This document shows positions 32,927 to 40,126 of a DNA stretch of 40,126 nt, piece after piece. The notes beneath the pieces are model-generated. The model was not told where the DNA came from and did not search any database. It saw only the letters and a program-made list of their open reading frames with translations. The first letter of the stretch is position 1. Each line of letters opens with the position of its first letter. The DNA comes from Streptosporangiaceae bacterium (GTDB lineage Bacteria > Actinomycetota > Actinomycetes > Streptosporangiales > Streptosporangiaceae), in assembly GCA_030040475.1 (NCBI GenBank), contig JASHTQ010000127.1, forward strand, positions 1-40,126. The letters run 5' to 3'. A program made the translations under genes and the position numbers.

Positions 32927-33471
32927 TGGAGGGCACCTTCGGCCGGGACCCGGATTTCATGCGCGGGCCTCGGGTGCGGCGGGGTGACGTCCGGGCGGCG
33001 GCACTGTCGCTGCTAGCCGAAGGGCCGCACAACGGTTATCAGATCATCCAGGAGATCAGCGAGCGTACCGACGGCGTCTGGCGCCCGAGCCCCGGATCCG
33101 TCTACCCCGCCCTTGAGCAGTTGCAGGAAGAAGGGCTGATCCAGGCCAAGACCGAGACAAATAGCCGGAGAACCTTCTGGCTGACCGACAAGGGCATTAC
33201 GTACGCGGAGGCCCACGCCGGCGAGCTCAGCACGTCGTGGGATGCGGTGGTCGGGAGAGTGGACGACGCCGAAATCCAGCTCAGACGGTTGCTCCGTCAG
33301 GTCCTGATGGCCGTCTCCCAGGTAAGCCAGGTCGGCTCGGTCACGCAGGTCACACAGGCCGCGAAGGTGCTGACCGAAACCCGCCGGTCCCTTTATTGGC
33401 TCCTCGCGGCGGATGACCAGGACATCGCGGAAGGCGATGCCGGGCCGGCCGCTTCGCCGCACCGCGGCTAG
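32926..33471 (+). CDS. PadR-family transcriptional regulator 3
   Basis: The 181-residue protein has a winged helix at about 21-90 (LSLLAEGPHNGYQIIQEI, RPSPGSVYPALEQLQEEGLI, RTFWLTDKG), a longer helical C-terminal region with QVSQVGSVTQVTQAA, and the end TRRSLYWLLAADDQ, similar to the ends of the other two. It is coupled to the flavin reductase by TGATG overlap. It is the last gene of its operon, suggesting feedback control. It lacks the Gly/Arg-rich N-terminal arm of the other two. Confidence 0.9.
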   Translation: MEGTFGRDPDFMRGPRVRRGDVRAAALSLLAEGPHNGYQIIQEISERTDGVWRPSPGSVYPALEQLQEEGLIQAKTETNSRRTFWLTDKGITYAEAHAGELSTSWDAVVGRVDDAEIQLRRLLRQVLMAVSQVSQVGSVTQVTQAAKVLTETRRSLYWLLAADDQDIAEGDAGPAASPHRG

Positions 33472-33504
33472 TCCAGCATGAACGCGGTCCTTCGGGCTGG
33501 CGCT

Positions 33505-33912
33505 CTAGTCGCGGACCATTTGGTCGGCTGGGGAGAGGTGCTCGACCGTTTCGCCGGTGTCGGCGAACGTTCTGGTGACGTAGGTGGAGGTGTAGACCCA
33601 GAGGATTTTCATCGGGGCGGTGCCGGTATTGCGGAAGCAGTGGACTATTCCGGCTTTGACGTAGGTCGTGTCGTCCGGGATTAGGGGGGTGACCTTTCCG
33701 TCGATCTCGACCTCCCCGATTCCGCCGAGAAGGGTCACGTGCTCGTCGCAATTGTGCGAGTGCGCGGGCGCGCCGGTGCCCGGCGGGTAGCTGCTGATGC
33801 CGGTCGTGATCTTGGCGTCTTCGGCCGCGCTCTGCCGTGTGATCAGCGGAATCGTGACCACCCCGCCGCCGCGGCCCAGCCTGGCGACCTGCTCCGCCTT
33901 GATCACCGTCAT
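33505..33912 (-). CDS. Cupin-domain protein
   Basis: The 135-residue protein is a single cupin: motif 1 [17 protein letters not shown] followed by GEVEIDG supplies two His (HSH), a Glu and a later His; motif 2 lies around [11 protein letters not shown]. Small cupins are dioxygenases, isomerases or sensors. ATG 33912 with GGGAGAA upstream is clear; the longer frame crosses the divergent operator. It is transcribed away from the carboxymuconolactone-decarboxylase-like gene with a perfect inverted repeat between. Confidence 0.85.
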   Translation of the reverse strand: MTVIKAEQVARLGRGGGVVTIPLITRQSAAEDAKITTGISSYPPGTGAPAHSHNCDEHVTLLGGIGEVEIDGKVTPLIPDDTTYVKAGIVHCFRNTGTAPMKILWVYTSTYVTRTFADTGETVEHLSPADQMVRD

Positions 33913-33949
33913 GCTTTCTCCCTTCGGCTGGATGCTATGGCGGCGCCGT

Positions 33950-33986
33950 CGCACGGATGCGAACACTAATCGTTCGCATCCGTGCG
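33950..33986. promoter_or_regulatory. Perfect 15-bp inverted repeat between divergent genes
   Basis: CGCACGGATGCGAAC (33950-33964) and GTTCGCATCCGTGCG (33972-33986) are exact reverse complements separated by 7 nt. The element is 37 bp from the cupin start and 53 bp from the facing gene, in a 127-bp gap. It is a strong candidate operator for both genes; a transcript hairpin is the alternative. Confidence 0.75.
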
Positions 33987-34039
33987 GGATAGGCGTGGAA
34001 CACTGCCAGAAATCGCAGCGACTACAGACGGGAATCGGG

Positions 34040-34615
34040 ATGCGGCTACCCCAGCTGACCGAGCTTTCCGCGCGCCAGCAGGAGATCAGCGACCGGATCA
34101 CCGGTCGCCGCGGCGGCACGCGGGGGCCGTTCCTTGTCTGGCTCAGAAGCCCGGAACTGTGCGAGAAGGTCGAGGCGCTCGGCGCCTACTGCCGCTTCGA
34201 GTCCTCGCTTGACCCCCGGCTTCGCGAACTGAGCCTGCTCATCGCCGCCAGGCAGGGGGACGCGCAGTACTCCTGGAACGCGCACGTGGGCAAGGCCGTG
34301 GACCTCGGGGTGTCGGCGGACGCCCTGGCCGCGCTCGCGGAACGGCGGGAACCCTGCTTCACCCACCGGGACGAGCAGATCCTCTACCAGTTCAGCACCG
34401 AGATCCTGGCCGACCACTTCGTCGGCGACGAGACCTTCGCGCTGGCCCTCGAGGAGTTCGGCGAACGGGGCCTTGTCGACCTGATCGGCAGCCTGGGCAA
34501 CTTCTCGATGCTCGCGATGCTCCTCAACGCCTTCCAGGTCGACCTGCAGCCGGTCGACCCGCCGTTCCCGGACCTGCGCGGCTACGCGCGGGCGCCAGGC
34601 CCGGACCTTGTCTGA
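34040..34615 (+). CDS. Carboxymuconolactone decarboxylase-family protein
   Basis: A 191-residue all-helical protein with the CMD core: [39 protein letters not shown], where the conserved His of AHVGKA is present and the AhpD-type CxxC is absent, so a peroxidase role is unlikely. Some PcaC-like proteins act in beta-ketoadipate chemistry; many have unknown roles. ATG 34040 follows GGGAATCGGG; the in-frame extension to 33797 would cross the divergent inverted repeat. It is probably co-regulated with the cupin. Confidence 0.83.
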   Translation: MRLPQLTELSARQQEISDRITGRRGGTRGPFLVWLRSPELCEKVEALGAYCRFESSLDPRLRELSLLIAARQGDAQYSWNAHVGKAVDLGVSADALAALAERREPCFTHRDEQILYQFSTEILADHFVGDETFALALEEFGERGLVDLIGSLGNFSMLAMLLNAFQVDLQPVDPPFPDLRGYARAPGPDLV

Positions 34616-34654
34616 TGTCCCAGGTTTGCCTGTGGCGGTTTGTCGGGCGGCATC

Positions 34655-34683
34655 TTGGCGGGTGCCCGGGCCGGTTCTAGGTT
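34655..34683 (+). promoter_or_regulatory. Promoter of the tandem aldehyde dehydrogenases
   Basis: TTGGCG (34655-34660), 17 bp, TAGGTT (34678-34683) in the 121-bp gap. Transcription would start near 34690 and leave a leader of about 47 nt before ATG 34737. Confidence 0.5.
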
Positions 34684-34736
34684 GGTAGTCACGGTGGGAC
34701 TACTGGCCTTGGCGGCGCAGGGAGGGGCAGGTCCGG

Positions 34737-36200
34737 ATGACGTCGGAAGCCGATGGCGGGCTCAGGACCGCGTTGCTCATCGGGGGCGAGGAGCGGGACG
34801 CCCGCGACTCCTTCCCCGTTTACGATCCGGCGCACACCGGGGCGGTGGTGGGCTATGCCGCCGCGGCTTCGGCGGCGGATGCCGACGATGCGGTGCGCGC
34901 GGCGGACGAGGCGTGGCCGGGCTGGGCGGCGCTGTCAGCCGGCGAGCGGACGGCGATCGTGCTCAAGGCGCTGGACGGGCTCGGCGCCGACCTCGACGAG
35001 CGGGCCGAGATCCTGAGCCGGGAGAACGGGAAGGTCCGGTTCGAGGCCACGATCGACCTGCACGTCTTTACCGGGCGGTTCCACCAGGCCGCGGAGTTCG
35101 CGCCGGAACTCGACGAGCCCGTGACGATCGCGGGCCCGCCGTTCACGACCACGATCGCGAAGGTCCCGGCGGGGGTCGTCACGATCATCTACCCGTTCAA
35201 CTGGCCGCTGGCGATCCTGGCGGCGAGCCTGCCGTACGCGCTGATGGCCGGGAACGCCGTGGTCGTGAAGCCGCCGCCCACGGCACCGCTGTCGTCGGTC
35301 CGGACGCTGCGGCACCTGGTCGCCGCGCTGCCTCCCGGCGTGCTGAACGTCGTCACCGGCGCCGACGAGGTCCTCGGGCCGATCGTGGTCGGCGACCCGC
35401 GGGTCAAGCACGTCTGCTTTACCGGCAGCGTCGGCGGCGGACGGCGGATCATGGCGATGGCGGCGCCCAACCTGACCAACGTCACGCTGGAACTCGGCGG
35501 GAACGACCCGGCGGTCATCCTGGACGACGCGGACATGGACGAGGCGGCGTTCGGCCGGCTCAGCGCGGCGACGTTCATGACCTCCGGGCAGGTCTGCATG
35601 GCGGTCAAGCGGCTGTACGTGCCGCGCCGCCGGCTCGGCGAGGTCGTCGACGGGCTGCAGGCCACGCTGGCCGGAACGCGGGTCGGCCCGGGACTTGACG
35701 CCGAGACGACGATGGGGCCGCTCAACACGCGGCGGCAGCGCGACTACGTGGCGGACCTGTGCGACGAGGCGCGAGCGGGCGGCGCGCAGGTGCTCACATT
35801 CGGCGAGATCACCGGCGAAGGGGCGGGCAACTACCTGCTGCCGTCGCTCGTCCTCGACCCGGCGGCCGGCCTGCGGATCGTGGCCGAGGAGCAGTTCGGG
35901 CCCGCGCTGCCGGTGATCCCGTACGACGACGAGGCGGAGGCCGTCGCGGCGGCCAACACCACCTGGTCAGGGCTCTGCTCGTCGGTCTGGTCTGCCGATA
36001 CCGACCACGCGATGAGGGTCGCCAAGCGGCTCCGTACCGGAGTGACGTTCTTCAACAACCACAACGCCACGGCCGTTGACGAGCGCGCGCCGTTCGGCGG
36101 ATTCAACTCCAGCGGCGTGGGCCGGGAACTCGGTCGGCAGGGGATGCAGGAGTTCACCGAGACCCATGTGATGAGCGTTCCTTCTCCTTCTCCGTCCTGA
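34737..36200 (+). CDS. Aldehyde dehydrogenase 3
   Basis: A 487-residue ALDH with Asn155 (YPFNWP), Glu252 (ELGGND) and Cys287 (GQVCMAV). The N-site has Phe where most relatives have Trp. It is as closely organised with the next ALDH (13-bp gap) as subunits of one operon. GGGAGGGG lies 9 nt before ATG 34737. Substrate unknown; the region's flavin and cupin chemistry may generate its aldehyde (inference). Confidence 0.93.
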   Translation: MTSEADGGLRTALLIGGEERDARDSFPVYDPAHTGAVVGYAAAASAADADDAVRAADEAWPGWAALSAGERTAIVLKALDGLGADLDERAEILSRENGKVRFEATIDLHVFTGRFHQAAEFAPELDEPVTIAGPPFTTTIAKVPAGVVTIIYPFNWPLAILAASLPYALMAGNAVVVKPPPTAPLSSVRTLRHLVAALPPGVLNVVTGADEVLGPIVVGDPRVKHVCFTGSVGGGRRIMAMAAPNLTNVTLELGGNDPAVILDDADMDEAAFGRLSAATFMTSGQVCMAVKRLYVPRRRLGEVVDGLQATLAGTRVGPGLDAETTMGPLNTRRQRDYVADLCDEARAGGAQVLTFGEITGEGAGNYLLPSLVLDPAAGLRIVAEEQFGPALPVIPYDDEAEAVAAANTTWSGLCSSVWSADTDHAMRVAKRLRTGVTFFNNHNATAVDERAPFGGFNSSGVGRELGRQGMQEFTETHVMSVPSPSPS

Positions 36201-36213
36201 GTGCGAGGTCCGA

Positions 36214-37659
36214 ATGTTCGCCAGCTATGACACGTTGTTTATCGGAGGCGAGTGGGCGCGTCCCAGCTCCGGGGCCATGATTTCGGTGCGCTCGGCCAGT
36301 ACCGGCGAGGACATCGGCTCGGCTCCCGAGGGCGCGGAGGCGGACGTCGACGCCGCTGTCGCGGCGGCGCGGCGCGCGTTCGACGACCCGGGCGGCTGGT
36401 CCGGGTGGGAGCCGGAGCGGCGGGCGGCCGCCCTGGAACGGCTCGCGTCCGAGCTGGAGAGCCGCGCCGAGGAGATCGGCCGACGGGTCAGCGCGCAGAA
36501 CGGGATGCCGATCGCTCTCTCGCCCATGATCGAGGGGCTGACCCCGGTGGGCACGCTGCGCTACATGGTCACCCTGATGGCCGGCGCCCCGGTCGAGGAG
36601 GAACGGGCCAGGTTCCTCGGCGGCGACCTGATCATCAGGCACGAGCCGGTGGGCGTCGTGGGCGGGATCGTGCCGTGGAACTACCCGCAGACGCTCGCCT
36701 CGTTCAAGTACGCGCCGGCCATGGCCGCGGGGTGCGCGATCGTGCTCAAGCCCTCCCCCGAGACCGTGCTCGACTCGTACGTGTTCGCCGACGCCGTGCT
36801 GGCGGCCGAGATCCCGCCGGGCGTGGTCAACATCGTGCCGGGCGGCCGGGACCTCGGCGCCTACCTCGTCCAGCACCCCGACGTCGACAAGATCGCCTTT
36901 ACCGGGTCGACGGCGGCCGGGCGGCAGATCGCGGAGGCATGCGGTCGGCTGCTCCGGCCGGTGAGCCTGGAGCTCGGCGGCAAGTCCGCGGCGATCATCC
37001 TCGACGACGCCGACCTGGACCTGGCCAAGATCGGGCAGAACCTGTTCGCCGCCACGCTGGTCAACAACGGGCAGACGTGTTACGCAGGCACCCGGATCCT
37101 GGCGCCTGCCTCGCGGTACGACGAGGTGGTAGACGTCATCGCCGCGTTCGCCTCCTCGCTGCCGGTGGGCGACGCGCTCGATCCGGCGACCCTTATCGGG
37201 CCGCTGGTGTCGGAGCGGCAGCGAGACCGGGTGGAGCGGTACATCGCCAAGGGCACCAGCGACGGCGCGCGGCTGGTCGCCGGCGGCGGCCGCCCCGCCG
37301 GGCTGGACCAGGGGTGGTTCGTCGAGCCGACCGTATTCGCCGACGTCGACAACTCCTCCACGATCGCGCAGGAAGAGATCTTCGGGCCGGTGCTGTCCGT
37401 CATCCGGTACACCGACGAAGACGACGCCATCCGGATAGCGAACGACTCCGACTACGGGCTCGGCGGCTCGGTATGGACCGTCGACCCGGACCGGGCCAGG
37501 GCCGTAGTCCGGCGGGTCCGCACCGGCACGATGGGCATCAACGGGTACCTGCCCGACCCGGCGGGCCCGTGGGGCGGGGTCAAGTCCAGCGGCATCGGCC
37601 GCGAACTCGGGCCGGGCGCGATCGCCGCCTACCAGCAGCTCAAGACCGTCTACGCCTGA
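36214..37659 (+). CDS. Aldehyde dehydrogenase 4
   Basis: A 481-residue ALDH with Asn156 (VPWNYP), Glu253 (LELGGKS) and Cys289 (GQTCYAG). It resembles the broad aldehyde/betaine-aldehyde-type branch, unlike its upstream neighbour, so the pair is not a recent duplication. GAGGT precedes ATG 36214. It ends at 37659; a 133-bp gap with a possible TAGGCT -10 (37756-37761) separates it from the methyltransferase. Confidence 0.93.
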   Translation: MFASYDTLFIGGEWARPSSGAMISVRSASTGEDIGSAPEGAEADVDAAVAAARRAFDDPGGWSGWEPERRAAALERLASELESRAEEIGRRVSAQNGMPIALSPMIEGLTPVGTLRYMVTLMAGAPVEEERARFLGGDLIIRHEPVGVVGGIVPWNYPQTLASFKYAPAMAAGCAIVLKPSPETVLDSYVFADAVLAAEIPPGVVNIVPGGRDLGAYLVQHPDVDKIAFTGSTAAGRQIAEACGRLLRPVSLELGGKSAAIILDDADLDLAKIGQNLFAATLVNNGQTCYAGTRILAPASRYDEVVDVIAAFASSLPVGDALDPATLIGPLVSERQRDRVERYIAKGTSDGARLVAGGGRPAGLDQGWFVEPTVFADVDNSSTIAQEEIFGPVLSVIRYTDEDDAIRIANDSDYGLGGSVWTVDPDRARAVVRRVRTGTMGINGYLPDPAGPWGGVKSSGIGRELGPGAIAAYQQLKTVYA

Positions 37660-37792
37660 GGCTCGATACCTGGCGTTTACCACGGGTACGTATGGTGCTG
37701 GGGATAACAGTGACGGCCGCGTCAAGGTAGCGGCGGCGCCGTTGCGGACGGCCACTAGGCTGTGACGAAACCCGGAACGAGAGGGGTCGGTC

Positions 37793-38599
37793 ATCACAGA
37801 AAGCTCGGAGCCTGGTCCCGCCTTCGATACCAGCGTTCCGCATATTGCCCGGGTATATGACTACTGGCTGGGCGGCAAGGACAACTTCGCCGCCGACAGG
37901 AAGGCCGGGGACTGGGCACGCGAGGCGTACCCGCAGATCGCGCTCGGGGTCCGGGCGAACCGCGCGTTCCTCGCGCGGCTGGTGCGGTTCCTGGCCGGCG
38001 AGGCCGGGATCCGGCAGTTCCTCGACATCGGCACCGGCATCCCGTCGGCGAACAACACCCACCAGGTCGCCCAGTCGGTCGCGCCGCAGGCCCGGATCGT
38101 CTACACCGACAACGACCCCGTGGTGCTGTCGCACGCGCGCGCGCTGATGGCCAGCGGGCCGCAGGGCGCCTGTGACTACATCGACGCCGACCTGCGGGAC
38201 ACGGATCGCATCCTGCAGGAGGCGGCGAAGACGCTGGATTTCGGCCAGCCGGTGGCGATCATGCTGATCGCGGTGCTGCACTGCATCCCGGACGAGGACG
38301 ACCCGTACGCCATCGTGCGCAGGCTGCTCGCCGCGGTGCCGGCGGGCAGCTACGTCGCGCTGTCGCACCCGGGGCGTGACCTCGGCGGTCCCAACCAGGG
38401 GGAGATGTACCGGCGGCTGAACGAGCTGATGCCCGCGCAGATCAGGTCGCGGACCCACGAGGAGGTCGCCGGGTTCTTCGACGGCACGGAACTGGTGGCC
38501 CCGGGCGTGGTCAAGATCACCGAGTGGCGGCCGGAGAGCGAGCTCGAGGCCAAGTCGCCCGGCGCCATGTGGGGCGGCGCGGGGCTCAAGAGCCGGTAG
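37793..38599 (+). CDS. SAM-dependent methyltransferase, DUF574 family (apparent ATC start)
   Basis: The 268-residue protein has the hallmark ARVYDYWLGGKDNFAADR at about 23-40, then the SAM motif FLDIGTGIPSANNTHQ and VLHCIPDEDDPYAIV. This family is expanded in actinomycetes; substrates are mostly unknown. Between the stop at 37763 and GTG 37982 the frame has no ATG, GTG or TTG, yet the conserved N-terminus lies upstream of 37982. The codon in the expected start position is ATC at 37793, six bases after AGAGGGG (37780-37786); it would give (M)TESSEPGP. A true ATC start, a mutated ATG or a base-call error all fit. Its 3' end overlaps the converging gene by 14 bp. Confidence 0.85.
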   Translation: MTESSEPGPAFDTSVPHIARVYDYWLGGKDNFAADRKAGDWAREAYPQIALGVRANRAFLARLVRFLAGEAGIRQFLDIGTGIPSANNTHQVAQSVAPQARIVYTDNDPVVLSHARALMASGPQGACDYIDADLRDTDRILQEAAKTLDFGQPVAIMLIAVLHCIPDEDDPYAIVRRLLAAVPAGSYVALSHPGRDLGGPNQGEMYRRLNELMPAQIRSRTHEEVAGFFDGTELVAPGVVKITEWRPESELEAKSPGAMWGGAGLKSR

Positions 38600-39659
38600 G
38601 CGTCGCGCGGAGGCTGCGAACCACGGCGGCATGCTCGCGCATCGTCTGGTTGCCGTCGGCGCCGGGCTGGCGGCCGAAGCCGCAGTACATCGCGACGCCG
38701 AAGTCGGAAATGTAGCGGGACGCGGTGGCGTGCCTGCGTTGCAGGCCCGCGACGCCGTCGATCGGCAGCACGATGCCGAGGAAGACGCGGGCGTCGCCGG
38801 GCTCCAGGTCGACGAGCGGACGGAAGAAGCTGCGGTCCTCGCTGCGCAGGTACCGCGGGCCGGCCAGGTGCACCCAGTCGACCGTGCGGCCTGAGTTCGC
38901 GACCGCGAAGTTCGCCATCCTCACCAGCAGCGCCATGTCGCGGGCCTCGTACATCGGCCATTCGGGGAACGTGCCGTAGCACAGGTGGTAGCCGACGAGG
39001 ACCTCGGCGGGGATCAGCCGGGTCAGCCTGGTGACCGGGCCGGCGAACCGCTGCCAGGCGCCCTCTGCCGTCCAGGCAAGGACGCCTTCCAGGTCCTGGG
39101 TCTCGTACGCCAGGTCCCACTGGATGGCGAGATCCGCGGGCGGGATGGCCGCGGTGAGCCGGTTCAGCTCTCGGGCCACCAGGTCCTCGAAGGCCCGCTC
39201 GGCTATCGGGTAGTCGGCGGCGAAGTCGGCCTTGAAGCCGTTCAGCGCGCTGGACGGGAACGGGAGCCCGACCTGGAATCGGAGGCCTTGCGGGATCACT
39301 CCTCCGGCACGCAGCGTGCTGAACGCCCGGTAGCCGGCGATGGCGTCGTCGATGCGCGGCCAGGTATCCCAGTGCAGTTCGGTCACGCCGGGACGGATGG
39401 CGAAGACCGGGGTCTCGTAGGCGTGCCGCGGGACGCCGGTCGGGGATTCGGTCTCCTGCACGGCGACGACGCCCGGGTTGGGGCGGACCAGCCGCTCCCG
39501 CTCGTAGCCGACCCAGGCGGATCGCGGGCCGGTCTCGCCGTCCGGCAGGGCGAAGGTCAGGTCGGCGTAGAACTCCGCCGCCGAGCGCAGCGCCGACTCC
39601 GTTGAGCCGGCCGGCAGGCTCCCCACCAGCAACAGCTCACTGTTCACCCGAGGTGCCAT
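38586..39659 (-). CDS. MetE-like (UROD/MetE superfamily) protein
   Basis: The 357-residue protein has the superfamily opening LLLVGSLPAGS and LPDGETG, and keeps His225 and Cys227 (GYHLCYGT) and Cys326 (YCGFGR), three of the four zinc-type ligands. The Glu position (LLEF in the 7087 gene) seems replaced (VDWVHLAG). It is annotated in many actinomycetes only as MetE-like; a methyl acceptor is not known. ATG 39659 with GGGAGG upstream is better than the frame start at 39683. It runs convergent to the methyltransferase gene and divergent from the partial gene at 39807. Confidence 0.75.
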   Translation of the reverse strand: MAPRVNSELLLVGSLPAGSTESALRSAAEFYADLTFALPDGETGPRSAWVGYERERLVRPNPGVVAVQETESPTGVPRHAYETPVFAIRPGVTELHWDTWPRIDDAIAGYRAFSTLRAGGVIPQGLRFQVGLPFPSSALNGFKADFAADYPIAERAFEDLVARELNRLTAAIPPADLAIQWDLAYETQDLEGVLAWTAEGAWQRFAGPVTRLTRLIPAEVLVGYHLCYGTFPEWPMYEARDMALLVRMANFAVANSGRTVDWVHLAGPRYLRSEDRSFFRPLVDLEPGDARVFLGIVLPIDGVAGLQRRHATASRYISDFGVAMYCGFGRQPGADGNQTMREHAAVVRSLRATPTGS

Positions 39660-39733
39660 CGCGGCCTCCCTTCCTCGCGACATCGTGTCACCGTCTACGT
39701 CAGCGGCGTGCTACCGGATGGCAACTTTGCGGG

Positions 39734-39746
39734 AACCGTGACGGTT
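39734..39746. promoter_or_regulatory. 13-bp inverted repeat in divergent promoter region
   Basis: AACCGT-G-ACGGTT is a perfect 6-bp dyad in the 147-bp gap between the MetE-like gene and the partial gene on the right. It is a possible operator for either side. Confidence 0.35.
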
Positions 39747-39806
39747 TGGGGCGGAGGGCAGGCTGGCGAATGTCCCAAATTGGCACTAAACGGGTGGGAA
39801 ACGGCC

Positions 39807-40126
39807 ATGACCTCGGTTCGCGCGGAATCGCTTGACCTCGATGCGTTCCTGTCCGGCGACGGGGACGAAGCTTCGTCGGGCCGCGGCCGGCCGGGTCAGC
39901 ACGCACGGCCGGTCGCCCCGTCAGGTCAGCGGCGCCGGCAGTGGGGTGGCGACCGGCGGGCTGAGGCGCTGCCGGTGGTGCCGGCGCCGGTCAGTGACTT
40001 GCGGGTGGCGATGGCGCGGCTGGCGATCATCGTGACCGTGTCGGCCTGGCTGGCGTACCTGGTCTGGTGGTTCTTCGCCGATTTCTTTCATCCGGGGTAT
40101 GAGACGGCGACCGGCCGGGCCGAGTC
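39807..40126 (+). CDS. Uncharacterised membrane protein, 5' part
   Basis: A frame from ATG 39807 stays open to the window end (106 codons). The first 70 residues are polar and Arg/Pro-rich (EASSGRGRPGQ, QRRRQWGGDRRAE); a hydrophobic segment follows (LAIIVTVSAWLAYLVWWFFADF). GTGGGAAAC lies upstream. The pattern of cytosolic tail then early membrane segment is seen in family-2 glycosyltransferases among others, but no catalytic motif is in the window, so no function is assigned. Confidence 0.65.
   Translation, partial: MTSVRAESLDLDAFLSGDGDEASSGRGRPGQHARPVAPSGQRRRQWGGDRRAEALPVVPAPVSDLRVAMARLAIIVTVSAWLAYLVWWFFADFFHPGYETATGRAE

Noticed and set aside
33797..34039. N-terminal extension of the CMD-family protein
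   Set aside because: It would run through the perfect inverted repeat and part of the divergent cupin gene.
36154..37797. Minus-strand open frame of about 547 codons
   Set aside because: Antisense shadow of aldehyde dehydrogenase 4.
1..40126. tRNA, rRNA, CRISPR array, insertion sequence or attachment site
   Set aside because: None was seen by eye on either strand; no terminal repeats, transposase motifs or spaced direct repeats of CRISPR type.

Overview
The window comes from a high-GC actinomycete chromosome. The evidence is strong GC bias at third codon positions, many GTG starts, a CvnABC-type conservon (sensor kinase, Roadblock, DUF742) and a DUF574-type SAM methyltransferase, both typical of Streptomyces-like and related Actinomycetota. 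The genus cannot be fixed from this sequence alone. I saw no tRNA, rRNA, CRISPR array, transposase or integrase. The content is almost wholly accessory catabolism, transport and regulation.

Left block (1-20553). It opens with the 3' end of a MetE-like gene (1-711). A CUT2-type sugar ABC transporter follows (permease, lipoprotein binding protein, double-NBD ATPase; 919-4867), with a D-2-hydroxyacid dehydrogenase and an M24-fold protein behind it. A zinc-type MetE-like gene on the minus strand (7087-8208) faces them; its leader contains the broken 5' end of an alpha/beta-hydrolase gene. From 8516 a run of plus-strand oxidative genes follows: aldehyde dehydrogenase, L-2-hydroxyglutarate-oxidase-like flavoprotein, amidohydrolase, ThDP enzyme and Ldh2-type dehydrogenase. 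Then come a LysR regulator and a tightly overlapping operon: extradiol-type dioxygenase, aldehyde dehydrogenase, fumarylacetoacetate-hydrolase-family enzyme, VOC protein and alpha/beta hydrolase (16160-20553). Together these look like a ring-cleavage or meta-cleavage-like pathway whose substrate cannot be read from sequence.

Middle block (20554-24930). A sensor kinase of the conservon type (20838-23270), a Roadblock protein and a DUF742 protein sit in order, but the usual small GTPase CvnD is absent; a class II aldolase follows instead.

Right block (24931-39659). A PadR gene with an O-methyltransferase, a minus-strand SsuABC/TauABC-like transporter (26280-29370), and a second PadR gene share short GATATATC/GATGTATC operator-like elements. 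The operon 30578-33471 encodes a PPOX-fold flavoprotein, a second VOC/hydrolase pair clearly related to the one at 19289-20553, a flavin reductase and a third PadR. A divergent cupin/carboxymuconolactone-decarboxylase pair is separated by a perfect 15-bp inverted repeat. Two tandem aldehyde dehydrogenases, a DUF574 methyltransferase that appears to start at ATC, and a third MetE-like gene follow.

The window ends inside a gene for an uncharacterised protein with a membrane segment (from 39807). Overall it reads as two catabolic islands for small, probably aromatic or phenolic acids, each with its own importer and regulators, and linked by the duplicated VOC/hydrolase cassette.
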